This document shows, one piece after another, positions 44,335 to 53,091 of a stretch of 64,000 nucleotides of DNA. A program made the position numbers and the translations under genes. Below the pieces are notes generated by a model, which was given only the letters and a program-made list of their open reading frames with translations, did not search any database and was not told the origin of the DNA. Source of the DNA: Phenylobacterium deserti (GTDB lineage: Bacteria > Pseudomonadota > Alphaproteobacteria > Caulobacterales > Caulobacteraceae); assembly GCA_945883235.1 (NCBI GenBank), contig CAMCXF010000014.1, forward strand, positions 1 to 64,000, written 5' to 3'. Within the stretch, counting starts at the first letter, position 1, and each line of letters starts with the position of its first letter.

Positions 44335-45125
44335 TGGACGATCTCATAGAGGCCTATGCCAGAGACGGCGTTGTCTTCCTGCCGGGCGTTCTGGACGCGG
44401 CGGCGCTGGCGGACGCCCAGGCGTCGTACGACTGGAGCCTGGCAAACCCCGGACGCGGGGCCTCGCGCATCGCCCAGGCCAGCGACGCCACCTTCTACAA
44501 CGACCTCTACAACCCGGATGTCCTGACCGGCTATCGCGGGATGCTGCAGACCTCGCCGATCCCGCGTATCGTCGCCGACCTCTGGGGCGCGCGGGACGTC
44601 TGGTTCATGTACGAGCAGGTGTTCCTCAAGGAAGGTGGCGAGGCGCGCCGTACGCCCTGGCACCAGGATTCCTCGTACCTTACGATCAAGGGCCCGCACT
44701 TGGCGGTGATCTGGATCACCTTCGATGCGGTGAGCCAGGCCAATTCGCTGGAATTCGTCCGCGGCTCGCACCTGGGCCAGCTCTATAACGGCTCGCGCTT
44801 CGAGCTGGGCGACGACACCGCGCCGCTGCACCCGAAGTCGGCCCTGCCAAGGCTGCCCGACATCGAGGCGCAGCGTGGCAAGTTCGACATCGTCTCGTTC
44901 GCGACCGAGCCTGGCGACCTGGTGATCTTCCACCCGGGCACTCTGCACGGCGGCGCGCCAACGCATCGCGGCCAGCGCCGCCGGACCCTGACGCTGCGGT
45001 TCTTCGGGACCGAGTGCTTCTACGATCCGCGCGACGGCGGTGCCGGTCCCTCGGTCGCCGGCCTGCATGAGCGCAAGCGCGCGGGGGACCCCCTGCACGA
45101 TCCGGCGTTTTTGAAGTTGCGGTGA
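44331..45125 (+). CDS. phytanoyl-CoA dioxygenase (PhyH) family protein
   Basis: 264 residues from ATG 44331, overlapping the amidohydrolase stop (ATGATG). This is an Fe(II)/2-oxoglutarate-dependent oxygenase. The metal triad is visible as H-x-D in RTPWHQDSSYLTIKGPHLAV and the distal His in FHPGTLHGGAPTHRGQRRRT, where the following Arg binds 2-oxoglutarate. The start DLIEAYARDGVVFLPGVLDA is the family's usual helix. Coupled to an amidohydrolase and divergent from a receptor, it probably hydroxylates an imported small molecule; which one cannot be said. Confidence 0.88.
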   Translation: MMDDLIEAYARDGVVFLPGVLDAAALADAQASYDWSLANPGRGASRIAQASDATFYNDLYNPDVLTGYRGMLQTSPIPRIVADLWGARDVWFMYEQVFLKEGGEARRTPWHQDSSYLTIKGPHLAVIWITFDAVSQANSLEFVRGSHLGQLYNGSRFELGDDTAPLHPKSALPRLPDIEAQRGKFDIVSFATEPGDLVIFHPGTLHGGAPTHRGQRRRTLTLRFFGTECFYDPRDGGAGPSVAGLHERKRAGDPLHDPAFLKLR

Positions 45126-45185
45126 GGGTGCTGTCAGGTTGACGGCAAAATGTCTGCACTTTGGGCCGGTGTGGCCCTCGGGGGG

Positions 45186-45374
45186 CATCAGGCAGTCAAA
45201 GACCATAGCCAGCATCTCACCGCGCACGGCACCGCTTGCGTCGCGGGCCAACCGCTCCCGCGTTTCGGGTAGCTCCGCAAACAGGCGGGCGAAAATCGTG
45301 GGTGCAGGGTCGCCCGCGCGTTCCACGACAGCCTCCAGCGACTGGGCGATAAGATCGGTTGGGTCGTTGCTCAT
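45186..45374 (-). pseudogene. truncated gene, N-terminal half only
   Basis: From ATG 45374 on the minus strand, about 63 residues look like the start of a real protein: MSNDPTDLIAQSLEAVVERA, GDPAPTIFARLFAELPETRE and ASGAVRGEMLAMVFDCLM. I recognise the pattern from a small uncharacterised, helical (globin-like) alphaproteobacterial protein of about 140 residues. After DCLM the frame runs on through the antisense of the dioxygenase gene for another 290 codons, which is an artefact. The C-terminal half is missing, so the gene was cut where the amidohydrolase/dioxygenase segment joins. Confidence 0.5.
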
Positions 45375-45442
45375 CGGATCACGTCTTCCCCTGCCCGGCC
45401 TCGCCCTGTAGTCCCTCAGGCAATCAAACGGGAGGGATCGGC

Positions 45443-46282
45443 ATGGCGTTTCAGGAGATTGTATACGCGGTTGAAGCCGGTATTGGTGTGATCACGCTCA
45501 ATCGACCCGCCTACCGGAACGCCCAGGGCTACCGGATGCTGGACGAGATCGACGCGGCGTTCGATCTGGCCCTGACGGACAAGGCTGTTCGCGTCGTGTT
45601 GGTGCGTGGCGCAGGTGGTGTGTTCTCTACTGGCCACGATCTGGGCACGCCTGAAGCGATCGAATACCGCCGAAGTCTTGGTGCCAAACCCGGCATCGAG
45701 ACCTACGACCAGTTCAAGAAGTACAATCTCGACCTGCTGCTGAAGTGGCGCAATTTCCCCAAGCCCACCATCGCCATGGTCGAAGGCTACTGTATCTATG
45801 CCGGATGGATGCTGGCCGCCGCCATGGACGTGGTATTCGCCGGCGAGGATGCCGAGTTTCTGGCCGGCTTCGTGGAATATATGTCGATCCCCTGGGACAT
45901 TGGTATCCGCCGCGCCAAGGAACTTTGCTTCGAGAGCCGGTTCATCAGCGCGGACGAGGCCGCCCGCTATGGCTTCGTCAACCGCGTGCTGCCCAACGCC
46001 GATCTTGAGCGCGAGACCTTCGCCTGGGCACGCCGGGTGGCTGAAAACAGCCCCGAGGCCCTGCGCATGGCCAAGATCCAGATGAACAAGGCCCAGGACG
46101 CCCAGGGCTTCACCCAGGCGCTGGAAGACAGCCTCGGCGACTATGTGGCGATGATGTGGATGCCGGGAACGGAGATGCAGGCTCCCGGAACACGGCGGTT
46201 GCATACCGTCGACCTGGCGGTAAAGGGACGGCGCGGCGAACGCTTCGGCCTACCGCCAGCCAAAACAACGACGGGGGACTAA
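45443..46282 (+). CDS. enoyl-CoA hydratase/isomerase family protein
   Basis: 279 residues from ATG 45443, after a gggaggg site. The crotonase fold is shown by VRVVLVRGAGGVFSTGHDLG (oxyanion hole), PTIAMVEGYCIYAGWMLAAA (second oxyanion segment) and FESRFISADEAARYGFVNRV. The usual catalytic Glu pair of enoyl-CoA hydratase is not fully conserved (for example YMSIPWDIG in place of G-x-x-P), so another crotonase reaction is possible. It is followed 3 bases later by a reductase, suggesting a two-step CoA-thioester pathway. Confidence 0.87.
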   Translation: MAFQEIVYAVEAGIGVITLNRPAYRNAQGYRMLDEIDAAFDLALTDKAVRVVLVRGAGGVFSTGHDLGTPEAIEYRRSLGAKPGIETYDQFKKYNLDLLLKWRNFPKPTIAMVEGYCIYAGWMLAAAMDVVFAGEDAEFLAGFVEYMSIPWDIGIRRAKELCFESRFISADEAARYGFVNRVLPNADLERETFAWARRVAENSPEALRMAKIQMNKAQDAQGFTQALEDSLGDYVAMMWMPGTEMQAPGTRRLHTVDLAVKGRRGERFGLPPAKTTTGD

Positions 46283-46285
46283 ACC

Positions 46286-47281
46286 ATGACCGATACATTT
46301 CGCGCGCTACGCCTGCACAAGACCGACGGTGCGCCGGAGGTGCGCTTTGAGGATCTGACCCTCGCCGATCTGATGGATGGCGACGTGGTGGTCCGGGTCG
46401 ATTGCTCGACCGTGAATTTCAAGGACGGTCTGGCGGTCACGGGCAAGTCACCGATCATCCGCACCTGGCCGCTGACGCCGGGGATAGATTTTTCCGGTGT
46501 TGTCGAAACGTCGTCTCACGCGGAGTTCAAGACCGGAGACCGCGTGGTGCTGAACGGCTGGGGCGTAGGCGAAGGCCACCATGGCGGCTATGCCCAGTTG
46601 GCCCGGGTCAAGGGTGACTGGCTGGTCAAACTGCCTGACGCGATTTCCAACACCCACGCCATGGCCATCGGCACTGCCGGCTACACCGCCATGCTCAGTG
46701 TTCTGGGCCTGGAGCGTCAGGGTGTCACCCCGGACAAGGGTGAGATCATCGTCACAGGTGCCGCGGGCGGCGTGGGCAGCGTCGCCATCGCCCTGCTGGC
46801 CCGACTTGGCTACACGGTCGTGGCCTCGTCGCGGCGCAAGGATAGCGAGGGCGACTATCTACGTGCCCTCGGCGCGGCAGATGTCGTCGACGCTGCGGAC
46901 TTTTCTGCACCAGGCCGGCCGATCGCCAAGGAACGCTGGGCAGGTGCCGTGGATTCCGTCGGCAGCCACACCCTGGCCAATGTCCTGGCCCAGACCCGCT
47001 ACGGTGGCGCGGTCACGGCGTGCGGTCTGGCACAGGGGATGGACCTCCCGGGGTCGGTCGCTCCGTTCATCCTGCGCGGCGTCATCCTGGCCGGCATCGA
47101 CAGCGTCATGCGACCGAAGCCCGACCGCATCGAGGCCTGGAGCCGGCTGGCCCGCGACATGGACCTCGGAAAACTGGACGCCATGACGACAAAAGCGACG
47201 CTATCCGATGTCCCGCGCCTCGCCGCCGAGATCATGGAGGGCAAGATCCGGGGCCGCGTAGTGGTGGATGTGAACGCCTAA
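46286..47281 (+). CDS. YhdH/acrylyl-CoA reductase-type quinone oxidoreductase
   Basis: 331 residues of the zinc-independent medium-chain dehydrogenase superfamily, YhdH/YhfP branch (AcuI acrylyl-CoA reductases). The motifs VNFKDGLAVTGKSPIIRTWP, LTPGIDFSGVVE, GWGVGEGHHGGYAQLARVKG and the NADP-binding ITGAAGGVGS-type segment (VTGAAGGVGSVAIALLARLG) are all present. It starts 3 bases after the hydratase gene. Together they could reduce an acrylyl- or enoyl-CoA intermediate. The stop overlaps that of the convergent peroxidase gene. Confidence 0.9.
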   Translation: MTDTFRALRLHKTDGAPEVRFEDLTLADLMDGDVVVRVDCSTVNFKDGLAVTGKSPIIRTWPLTPGIDFSGVVETSSHAEFKTGDRVVLNGWGVGEGHHGGYAQLARVKGDWLVKLPDAISNTHAMAIGTAGYTAMLSVLGLERQGVTPDKGEIIVTGAAGGVGSVAIALLARLGYTVVASSRRKDSEGDYLRALGAADVVDAADFSAPGRPIAKERWAGAVDSVGSHTLANVLAQTRYGGAVTACGLAQGMDLPGSVAPFILRGVILAGIDSVMRPKPDRIEAWSRLARDMDLGKLDAMTTKATLSDVPRLAAEIMEGKIRGRVVVDVNA

Positions 47282-47754
47282 AGCGCGCCCGCGATTGCCG
47301 CAACCAGCCCCGCATCCTGCGGCTCCGTGCGCGGGCCGAAGGCCTGAATCGCCGTGCCATCCTTACCAATCAGGATCTTGTGGAAGTTCCACACCGGCAC
47401 CGCCGGCTCGCCCAGCGCCGCCTCGGCCCACTTGTAGAACGGGTGCGCGCCGTCACCCTTGACGTCGACCTTGGAGGTCATCGGGAAATCGATGCCGAAG
47501 GTGGTGCTGCAGAAGGTCTGGATCTCGGCGTCAGTGCCCGGTTCCTGCCCCATAAACTGGTTGCACGGCACGCCCAACACGACGAGACCCTGATCCTTGT
47601 ACGCCGAGTACAGCTTCTCAAGGCCATCGTACTGCGGGGTCAGACCGCACTTCGAGGCGGTGTTCACCACCAGCACCACCTTGTCCCTGAATGTTGTCAG
47701 CGGCAGCGGCTGGCCATCGATGGAACTGAAAGCGTAGTCATAGGCGCTGGACAT
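47278..47754 (-). CDS. glutathione peroxidase (Cys type)
   Basis: 158 residues from ATG 47754. The peroxidatic cysteine is in VVNTASKCGLTPQYDGLEKL, the Gln of the catalytic tetrad in CNQFMGQEPGTDAEI and the Trp/Asn in VPVWNFHKILIGKDG. A cysteine at the end of IQTFCSTTFGIDF is placed as the resolving residue of thioredoxin-dependent bacterial forms. Selenocysteine is not used. The open frame upstream to 47958 overlaps the next gene and is not expected to be coding. Confidence 0.92.
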   Translation of the reverse strand: MSSAYDYAFSSIDGQPLPLTTFRDKVVLVVNTASKCGLTPQYDGLEKLYSAYKDQGLVVLGVPCNQFMGQEPGTDAEIQTFCSTTFGIDFPMTSKVDVKGDGAHPFYKWAEAALGEPAVPVWNFHKILIGKDGTAIQAFGPRTEPQDAGLVAAIAGAL

Positions 47755-47794
47755 TTTGAGGGTCTCCCGGGGACTGGCTTCAAGCCTAGCGCGG

Positions 47795-48718
47795 TTACGC
47801 GGCGTCCTCCAACGCCTGTTCGACGGCAAGGGCCAGATCAAGTGCGGCAATGGCTTCACCAGCCGTGACCGCGGGACGATCCGCCTCGCCACGGACCGCG
47901 CCAAGGAACGCATCGATACTGGCACCCAGCGGATCAGTCCCCGCCGGAGTATCGGCAAATCCGGCGTTCAAGGGAAAGGCCGTGCTGTTCCGGAAGGTGC
48001 GCGCCACAAAGTCGATCTCCACCTCGCCCGAGGGATAGACAATCCGCATCGTCCGCCGACGCGCCGGTGCCAGTCTCGACACGTCGAGAACGGCGGTCAG
48101 GCCGCTTTCGAAGGTAATCTCGGCGCGCGCCTGATCCCAGACACCGTTCGGGCCGCGCACGCCGTCGCCTTCAGCCGTCACGGCATCACTGGACGAGACG
48201 GCCAGCACCAGGTCGATGTCATGGATCATCAGATCGAGAACGGCCGATACGTCCTGGCTGCGCGGCGAAGATGGACCATGGCGCACCGCCTCCAGCAACA
48301 GCGGTTGCTCCGGCGCATCCAGCAGTCCCATGGCCCGAAACACCACCCGCTCCTGATGACCACAGGCCAGCACCAGCTGGCCGGCATCAGCGGCGTTCCG
48401 CATCCGCTCGGCATCGGCGACGCTGACCCCGATCGGCTTCTCCACATAGACGTGTTTGCCCGCAGCAAGCGCGGCGAGGGCCTGCTCTGCGTGATACGTT
48501 GCGGGCGAGGCGATGGTCACCACATCCACCGCGTCCAGAAACGCGTCCAGATCGCTGAAACCGCGTCCGCCCAGCGGCATCGCCAACTTGGCCGCCCGGT
48601 CGGGGTGAACATCGAACACGCCGGAAAAGCTGATGCCGACCCGCCCGGCGTACTGCCGTGCGTGATAGCCGCCGAACACGCCCGCACCGATCACACCGGC
48701 TCGCAAGGTCTCAACCAT
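47795..48718 (-). CDS. Gfo/Idh/MocA family oxidoreductase
   Basis: 307 residues. The N-terminal Rossmann domain starts LRAGVIGAGVFGGYHARQYA and has the nicotinamide-side segment KHVYVEKPIGVSVADAERMR with the conserved EKP. The C-terminal domain carries DLMIHDIDLVLAV, where HDIDL is typical. These NAD(P)-dependent enzymes act on sugars and inositols; the substrate is unknown. The last gene before it on this strand is the peroxidase, 40 bases away, so they may share a transcript. Confidence 0.9.
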   Translation of the reverse strand: MVETLRAGVIGAGVFGGYHARQYAGRVGISFSGVFDVHPDRAAKLAMPLGGRGFSDLDAFLDAVDVVTIASPATYHAEQALAALAAGKHVYVEKPIGVSVADAERMRNAADAGQLVLACGHQERVVFRAMGLLDAPEQPLLLEAVRHGPSSPRSQDVSAVLDLMIHDIDLVLAVSSSDAVTAEGDGVRGPNGVWDQARAEITFESGLTAVLDVSRLAPARRRTMRIVYPSGEVEIDFVARTFRNSTAFPLNAGFADTPAGTDPLGASIDAFLGAVRGEADRPAVTAGEAIAALDLALAVEQALEDAA

Positions 48719-48822
48719 GGAAACTCCCGACTGCGGGGCGCGTTAGCATGCTGTCAGCCCTCGACGCCACCCGCCCGGGGTCCTACACCGCTTCCAACCA
48801 AACGCCTGCGCAGGGAACGACC

Positions 48823-49824
48823 ATGACCACATATCGCGAAATCCGCCTGAAGAGCCGCCCGAGCGGCGTACCGAAGCCCGAAAACTTCGAACTGGTGGGC
48901 GTCGACCTGCCCGCACCGGGCGCTGGCGAAGTCCAGGTAAAGAATCTCTGGATGACGGTTGACCCCTACATGCGCGGCCGCATGAACGACGTGAAGAGCT
49001 ATTCACCGCCCTTCGCCCTGGGCAAGGTTATGGACGGCGGCGCGGTCGGTGAAGTTGTCGCCTCGGAGGATCCCGGCCTGAAGCCCGGCGATCTGGTTCA
49101 ATCCGGCTTTGGCTGGCGAGAGGGCTTCAACGCCCCCGCCGCACAGGTCCAGAAGCTCAATACCATGGGTCTGGCCCCCCAGACCTTCCTGGGCGCGGCC
49201 GGCATGCCGGGCCTGACCGCCTACGTCGGCCTGCTGAAAATCGCCGCGCTGAAGGACGGTGACATTGTGTTCGTCTCGGGCGCGGCCGGTGCAGTCGGCT
49301 CCATGGTGGCCCAGATCGCCAAGGCCAAGGGTCACACGGTGATTGGCACCGCCGGTGGTGCCGACAAGGTCGCCTACCTGAAGTCCATCGGGGTCGACCA
49401 CGCCATCGACTACAAGGTCGAGACCGACCTTACCGCGGCTCTGGCCAAGGCGGCACCGGACGGTATCGATGTCTATTTCGACAACGTCGGCGGTGACCAT
49501 CTGGTCGCAGCCCTGAACGCCGCCCGGCCCTTCGCCCGGTTCGCACTCTGCGGCGCGATCTCGATGTACAACGCTACGGAAATGCCTGCCGGCCCCAACA
49601 ATCTGGTGCAGATGGTCGGTAAGCAGCTACGCATGGAAGGCTTTATCGTCTCCAGCTCGTGGGACATGATGCCGGCCTTTCTTGGCGATCTGGCGGGATG
49701 GATCAAGGACGGCAAGGTCACCTGGAAGGAAACCGTGTTCGAGGGGATCGAAAAAGCGCCGGACGCTTTCCGGGGCCTGTTCTCCGGTGAAAACCTCGGA
49801 AAGATGCTGGTCAAGCTGGCCTAA
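48823..49824 (+). CDS. NADP-dependent oxidoreductase (CurA/PtgR type)
   Basis: 333 residues from ATG 48823. A medium-chain reductase of the leukotriene-B4 12-hydroxydehydrogenase/CurA branch: MTVDPYMRGRMNDVKSYSPP, FGWREGFNAPAAQVQKL, GMPGLTAYVGLLKIAALKDG and the NADP site VFVSGAAGAVGSMVAQIAKA. Such enzymes reduce double bonds of enones. It is divergent from the Gfo/Idh/MocA gene. The Met start follows a cagggaac site. Confidence 0.92.
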   Translation: MTTYREIRLKSRPSGVPKPENFELVGVDLPAPGAGEVQVKNLWMTVDPYMRGRMNDVKSYSPPFALGKVMDGGAVGEVVASEDPGLKPGDLVQSGFGWREGFNAPAAQVQKLNTMGLAPQTFLGAAGMPGLTAYVGLLKIAALKDGDIVFVSGAAGAVGSMVAQIAKAKGHTVIGTAGGADKVAYLKSIGVDHAIDYKVETDLTAALAKAAPDGIDVYFDNVGGDHLVAALNAARPFARFALCGAISMYNATEMPAGPNNLVQMVGKQLRMEGFIVSSSWDMMPAFLGDLAGWIKDGKVTWKETVFEGIEKAPDAFRGLFSGENLGKMLVKLA

Positions 49825-49889
49825 TCGTTGGACCGTAATGGGCGGGGGCGTAAAAGCTCCCGTCCCTCCTCTGAATATCGGAGCTATGT

Positions 49890-50792
49890 GTGCCGCGCCT
49901 GTTTAGCGCCTACGTGATTGTTGACTGGAGCGCGGCGGCCAAGCCGACCACGGGGGCGGATTCCATCTGGATCGGCGTGTTGAAGCGCGACATCCGCTTC
50001 CGCATGGCCTTCGAAAGCTTCAATCCGTCGACGCGGGCTGAGGCGGAGACCCGCCTGAACGCCATCCTCGATGACCTGAAAAAGCGCGGCGAGCGGGTGC
50101 TGCTGGGCTTTGACTTCCCGCTGGGCTTCCCGCGCGGCTTTTCGGCGGCCCTCAGCCTGCCGGGCGATGAGCCCTGGCGCGCCGTCTGGGACCAGTTGAA
50201 CAAGATGGTCAAGGACAAGCCCGACAATCTGAACAACCGCTTTGGTGTTGGCTCCGAGATCAACCGGCGGATGACCGGCGGCCCCTTTCCGTTCTGGGGC
50301 TGCCCGCCGAAAGATACCTTGACCACCCTGCAGCCGAAGCGCTCGCGACAGCATGGCGAGGGCGACTTGCCCGAGTTCCGGCACGCAGACCTGGCCGCCA
50401 AGGGCGCGGCGTCGATCTGGAAGCTCTATTACAACGGCTCGGTCGGTGGACAGGCGATCCTGGGCATTCCGTTCGTGCGCCGACAAAAGCTGAACCGGGG
50501 CGACGGGCTTCGGGCGTGGCCGTTCGAGACCGGTTTCAAGGCCCTGACCGAGGCTGACCTGGACGGCGTCGAGGTGGTCGTCGCCGAAGTCTATCCGTCG
50601 CTGCTGAAGCCGGCCGTCGCGCCGGGCGAAATCAAGGACCTGGCCCAGGTCCGCACCACCGCCGAACATTTCGCGCGCCTGGACGAGGCGGGCAAACTAG
50701 GTGCCGTTTTCGCTGCGCCGAAGGGCACGGACGCACAGGTGATCATCGACGCAGAACGCGAAGAAGGCTGGATCCTGGGGGCCGGGGTTTAG
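49890..50792 (+). CDS. uncharacterised protein, DUF429/RNase H-like by pattern
   Basis: 300 residues from a GTG start. I do not know a firm family name, but three spaced segments resemble DUF429 (predicted RNase H-like nucleases): an Asp at the end of the first strand (SAYVIVDWSAAAKPTTG), VLLGFDFPLGFPRGF in the place of the family's DIPIGLP, and VVVAEVYPSLLKPAV in the place of EVHPE. Similar proteins are sometimes annotated as cobalamin- or molybdopterin-biosynthesis proteins without evidence. The stop overlaps the stop of the convergent MATE gene. Confidence 0.6.
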   Translation: MPRLFSAYVIVDWSAAAKPTTGADSIWIGVLKRDIRFRMAFESFNPSTRAEAETRLNAILDDLKKRGERVLLGFDFPLGFPRGFSAALSLPGDEPWRAVWDQLNKMVKDKPDNLNNRFGVGSEINRRMTGGPFPFWGCPPKDTLTTLQPKRSRQHGEGDLPEFRHADLAAKGAASIWKLYYNGSVGGQAILGIPFVRRQKLNRGDGLRAWPFETGFKALTEADLDGVEVVVAEVYPSLLKPAVAPGEIKDLAQVRTTAEHFARLDEAGKLGAVFAAPKGTDAQVIIDAEREEGWILGAGV

Positions 50793-52165
50793 ATCCCCCG
50801 CCGACTCAGCATCCAGAAGCGCCCCAGCAGCAGGCCGCACGAAACCAGGGTCGCGATCACAATCGCCCAGATGATGCCGTTGATCCCGAGCTCCATCGGG
50901 ATCGCCAGCCACCAGGCCAGCGGTGCCATGACCACGACGTAGCTCAGCAGGTGTGTGTAGCTGGGCACCCATACGTCTCCACGAGCTCTGAGGGATTGCG
51001 CCACCACCACCTGGATCGCGTCGGGCAGGAAAAACAGGCAGCACAGGATCAACGCGGGTGCCGCCATCGCAATGGTGGCGAGGTCTGTTGTGTAAGCTTC
51101 GGCGATCAGAGCCGCCGTCGGCCAGATGATGATCGACACCAGCAGGCCAAAGGCGGTCGCCACGCCGATGGACACCATCGCGGCCCGATTGACGGCGGCT
51201 AAATCACGCGCCCCGTAGGCCTTGCCCACCAGTACGGCAGCGCCGGTCGCCAGGCCCAACGGGACCATGAAGATAATCGAAGCGACGTTCAGGGTGATCG
51301 CGAACGCGGCCACGGCCAGTCCGCCGATCCATCCGGCCACGATGTTCATCCCGGCAAATGAGGCCACCTCGAAGAAGTTGGAGGCCCCCGCCCCATAGCC
51401 GATGTGGCGCTGCTCGATCTCGGCCGGGCGGTCGCGGTCGGGCTTGCGGAACACGCCCAGGGCCCGGGCTTCCGGCATCCGGGCAATGTAGGCCAGCATG
51501 GCGATCACCAGAAACGCGCGCGCGCCCGTGGTTGCCCAGGCCCCGCCCACCGCGCCCAGCGCCGGAAGTCCAAAAGATCCAGGCACCAGCAGCAGGAGCA
51601 GGCCCAGGTTGACCACATTGGCCGCCCACATGGCCCAGGCGCCGGGGCCCGGCCGCGATTGCCCCTCCAGCCACATGCTGGCGGTCACGGCCAGACCGTA
51701 AAACGGCAGCGACAGGGCGAAGATTATCAGCACCTCCGACGCTCCGTCCGCGAGATCTGGCCCCAGCCCTACGGCATGCATGAAGGACGGCCCACCCGCG
51801 ACAAGGACGATCATCGAAACGAGCCCGATCCAGAAGCTGTAGACCAGTCCACGCCGCAGAACCGCGCCCGTCAGATCACGGCGTCCCTCCCCGATCCGGC
51901 GCGCCGTCATGACATTCACACCCGTCAGCAGGCCGATGGCGAAGGTCAGCACCACGCTGGTCGGCGCCCAGGCCAACGCGTGATAGCCCAGTTCCTGCGC
52001 TGAATAGCGCCCGACGACCACGGTGTCGCACAGCCCCATCGCCATGATACCGAGGCGTGAAATCACCACCGGGCCTGAGAGGCCCAGTAGCGCGGTCAGG
52101 TCGCTGCGGGCGGGATGAATACGCCCTCCGGATTCGGCGGGCGCAGGGGCCGCGGGCCGGTCCAT
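50789..52165 (-). CDS. MATE family efflux transporter
   Basis: 458 residues and 12 predicted transmembrane helices in two homologous halves, as expected for the DinF/NorM family of sodium- or proton-driven multidrug exporters. The start LTALLGLSGPVVISRLGIMA and GLCDTVVVGRYSAQELGYHA, together with AFAITLNVASIIFMVPLGLA followed by TGAAVLVGKAYGARD in the second half, are typical. Substrates are unknown. It is monocistronic and divergent from the DUF4188 gene. Confidence 0.92.
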   Translation of the reverse strand: MDRPAAPAPAESGGRIHPARSDLTALLGLSGPVVISRLGIMAMGLCDTVVVGRYSAQELGYHALAWAPTSVVLTFAIGLLTGVNVMTARRIGEGRRDLTGAVLRRGLVYSFWIGLVSMIVLVAGGPSFMHAVGLGPDLADGASEVLIIFALSLPFYGLAVTASMWLEGQSRPGPGAWAMWAANVVNLGLLLLLVPGSFGLPALGAVGGAWATTGARAFLVIAMLAYIARMPEARALGVFRKPDRDRPAEIEQRHIGYGAGASNFFEVASFAGMNIVAGWIGGLAVAAFAITLNVASIIFMVPLGLATGAAVLVGKAYGARDLAAVNRAAMVSIGVATAFGLLVSIIIWPTAALIAEAYTTDLATIAMAAPALILCCLFFLPDAIQVVVAQSLRARGDVWVPSYTHLLSYVVVMAPLAWWLAIPMELGINGIIWAIVIATLVSCGLLLGRFWMLSRRGI

Positions 52166-52292
52166 GGAGGGAATCCTGAGGTTTCAAAGAGGCGCGGACA
52201 CTGGCGCAGGCGTCAAATCAGGGCAAGGTGACTTCGAATAAGATCGGCATCTTCGCAGCGACGTGGCCCGGAAGGCACAGGAGGCATCAGGC

Positions 52293-52772
52293 GTGTCAAA
52301 TATCGTTGAGCGCAGGGTCTGCGCCGAGATGGAGGACGGCTTCGTGGTCTTCCTCATCGGCATGCGGATCAACAGGCCCTGGAGATTCTGGAAATGGGGC
52401 CCCGTCGCCGCGGCTATGCCCCGCATGCTGATCGAACTGGGCGAACAGCCGGAACTCGGCCTGCTGCATGCGCGCACGCACTTCAACTTCCCGGGGATCA
52501 TGGTGGTGCAGTACTGGCGTGATTTCGACGCGCTGGAGGCCTACGCCAAGGCCCGCGACCACGCCCACCTGCCCGCCTGGCAGGCCTTCAACCAGGCCGT
52601 GTCGTCGAACGGTGACGTCGGCATCTGGCACGAGACCTACGTGATCGGTCCTGGCCAGTACGAAAACATCTACAACAACATGCCACCCTTCGGTCTGGGT
52701 GCCGTCGGAACCATCGTCGACGCCATCGGTGGCCGACAGGCCGCCCGGCAGCGCGTCAGGGGCATGCTGTAG
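52293..52772 (+). CDS. DUF4188 domain protein
   Basis: 159 residues from GTG 52293, chosen because a ggagg site lies 9 bases before it; the frame is open to 52263. RRVCAEMEDGFVVFLIGMRI, NRPWRFWKWGPVAAAMPRML and the HARTHFNFPGIMVVQYWRDF segment fit DUF4188 (dimeric alpha/beta-barrel, monooxygenase-like, possibly haem-binding). Biochemical function is unknown. Its 3' end is duplicated at 53501-53558, beyond the toxin-antitoxin genes. Confidence 0.8.
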   Translation: MSNIVERRVCAEMEDGFVVFLIGMRINRPWRFWKWGPVAAAMPRMLIELGEQPELGLLHARTHFNFPGIMVVQYWRDFDALEAYAKARDHAHLPAWQAFNQAVSSNGDVGIWHETYVIGPGQYENIYNNMPPFGLGAVGTIVDAIGGRQAARQRVRGML

Positions 52773-52878
52773 GGCGCAGGTGGGGGCAGCGCTCGTCGAA
52801 ACGTCGATTCCCCGTGCATGCGGCCCGAGTTGCCGCTAGGTTCTTACGGAAACTGATTGATACGCACCAGGTAAGACC

Positions 52879-53091
52879 ATGCCAGATATCACCACCCTGT
52901 CTGCCAAATTCCAGATCTCGATTCCCAAAGCCGTGCGCACGGCCAGACAGTGGGAAGCAGGGCAGGCGTTCGCCTTCATTCCCAAGGGAACCGGGGTCCT
53001 GCTGGTGCCGGTGCCGTCCGCCGCTGACCTGGCCGGGATCGCCAAGGGCGCAAACCCGGCTGGATTTCGTGATCGCGGCGACCGGTTCTGA
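52879..53091 (+). CDS. AbrB/MazE-type antitoxin (VapB-like)
   Basis: 70 residues. The AbrB swapped-hairpin start is clear: ITTLSAKFQISIPKAVRTAR, a variant of the STKGQVTIPKEIR theme, followed by QWEAGQAFAFIPKGTGVLLV. The C-terminal 20 residues would wrap the toxin. Its stop overlaps the toxin ATG by one base (TGATG). Such antitoxins bind their own promoter, which should lie in the 106-base gap upstream. Confidence 0.88.
   Translation: MPDITTLSAKFQISIPKAVRTARQWEAGQAFAFIPKGTGVLLVPVPSAADLAGIAKGANPAGFRDRGDRF

Noticed and set aside
44313-45374. A 353-codon open frame on the minus strand
   Set aside because: Only its first 63 codons look like protein; the rest is antisense to the PhyH-type dioxygenase. 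It is reported as a truncated gene and not as a full protein.
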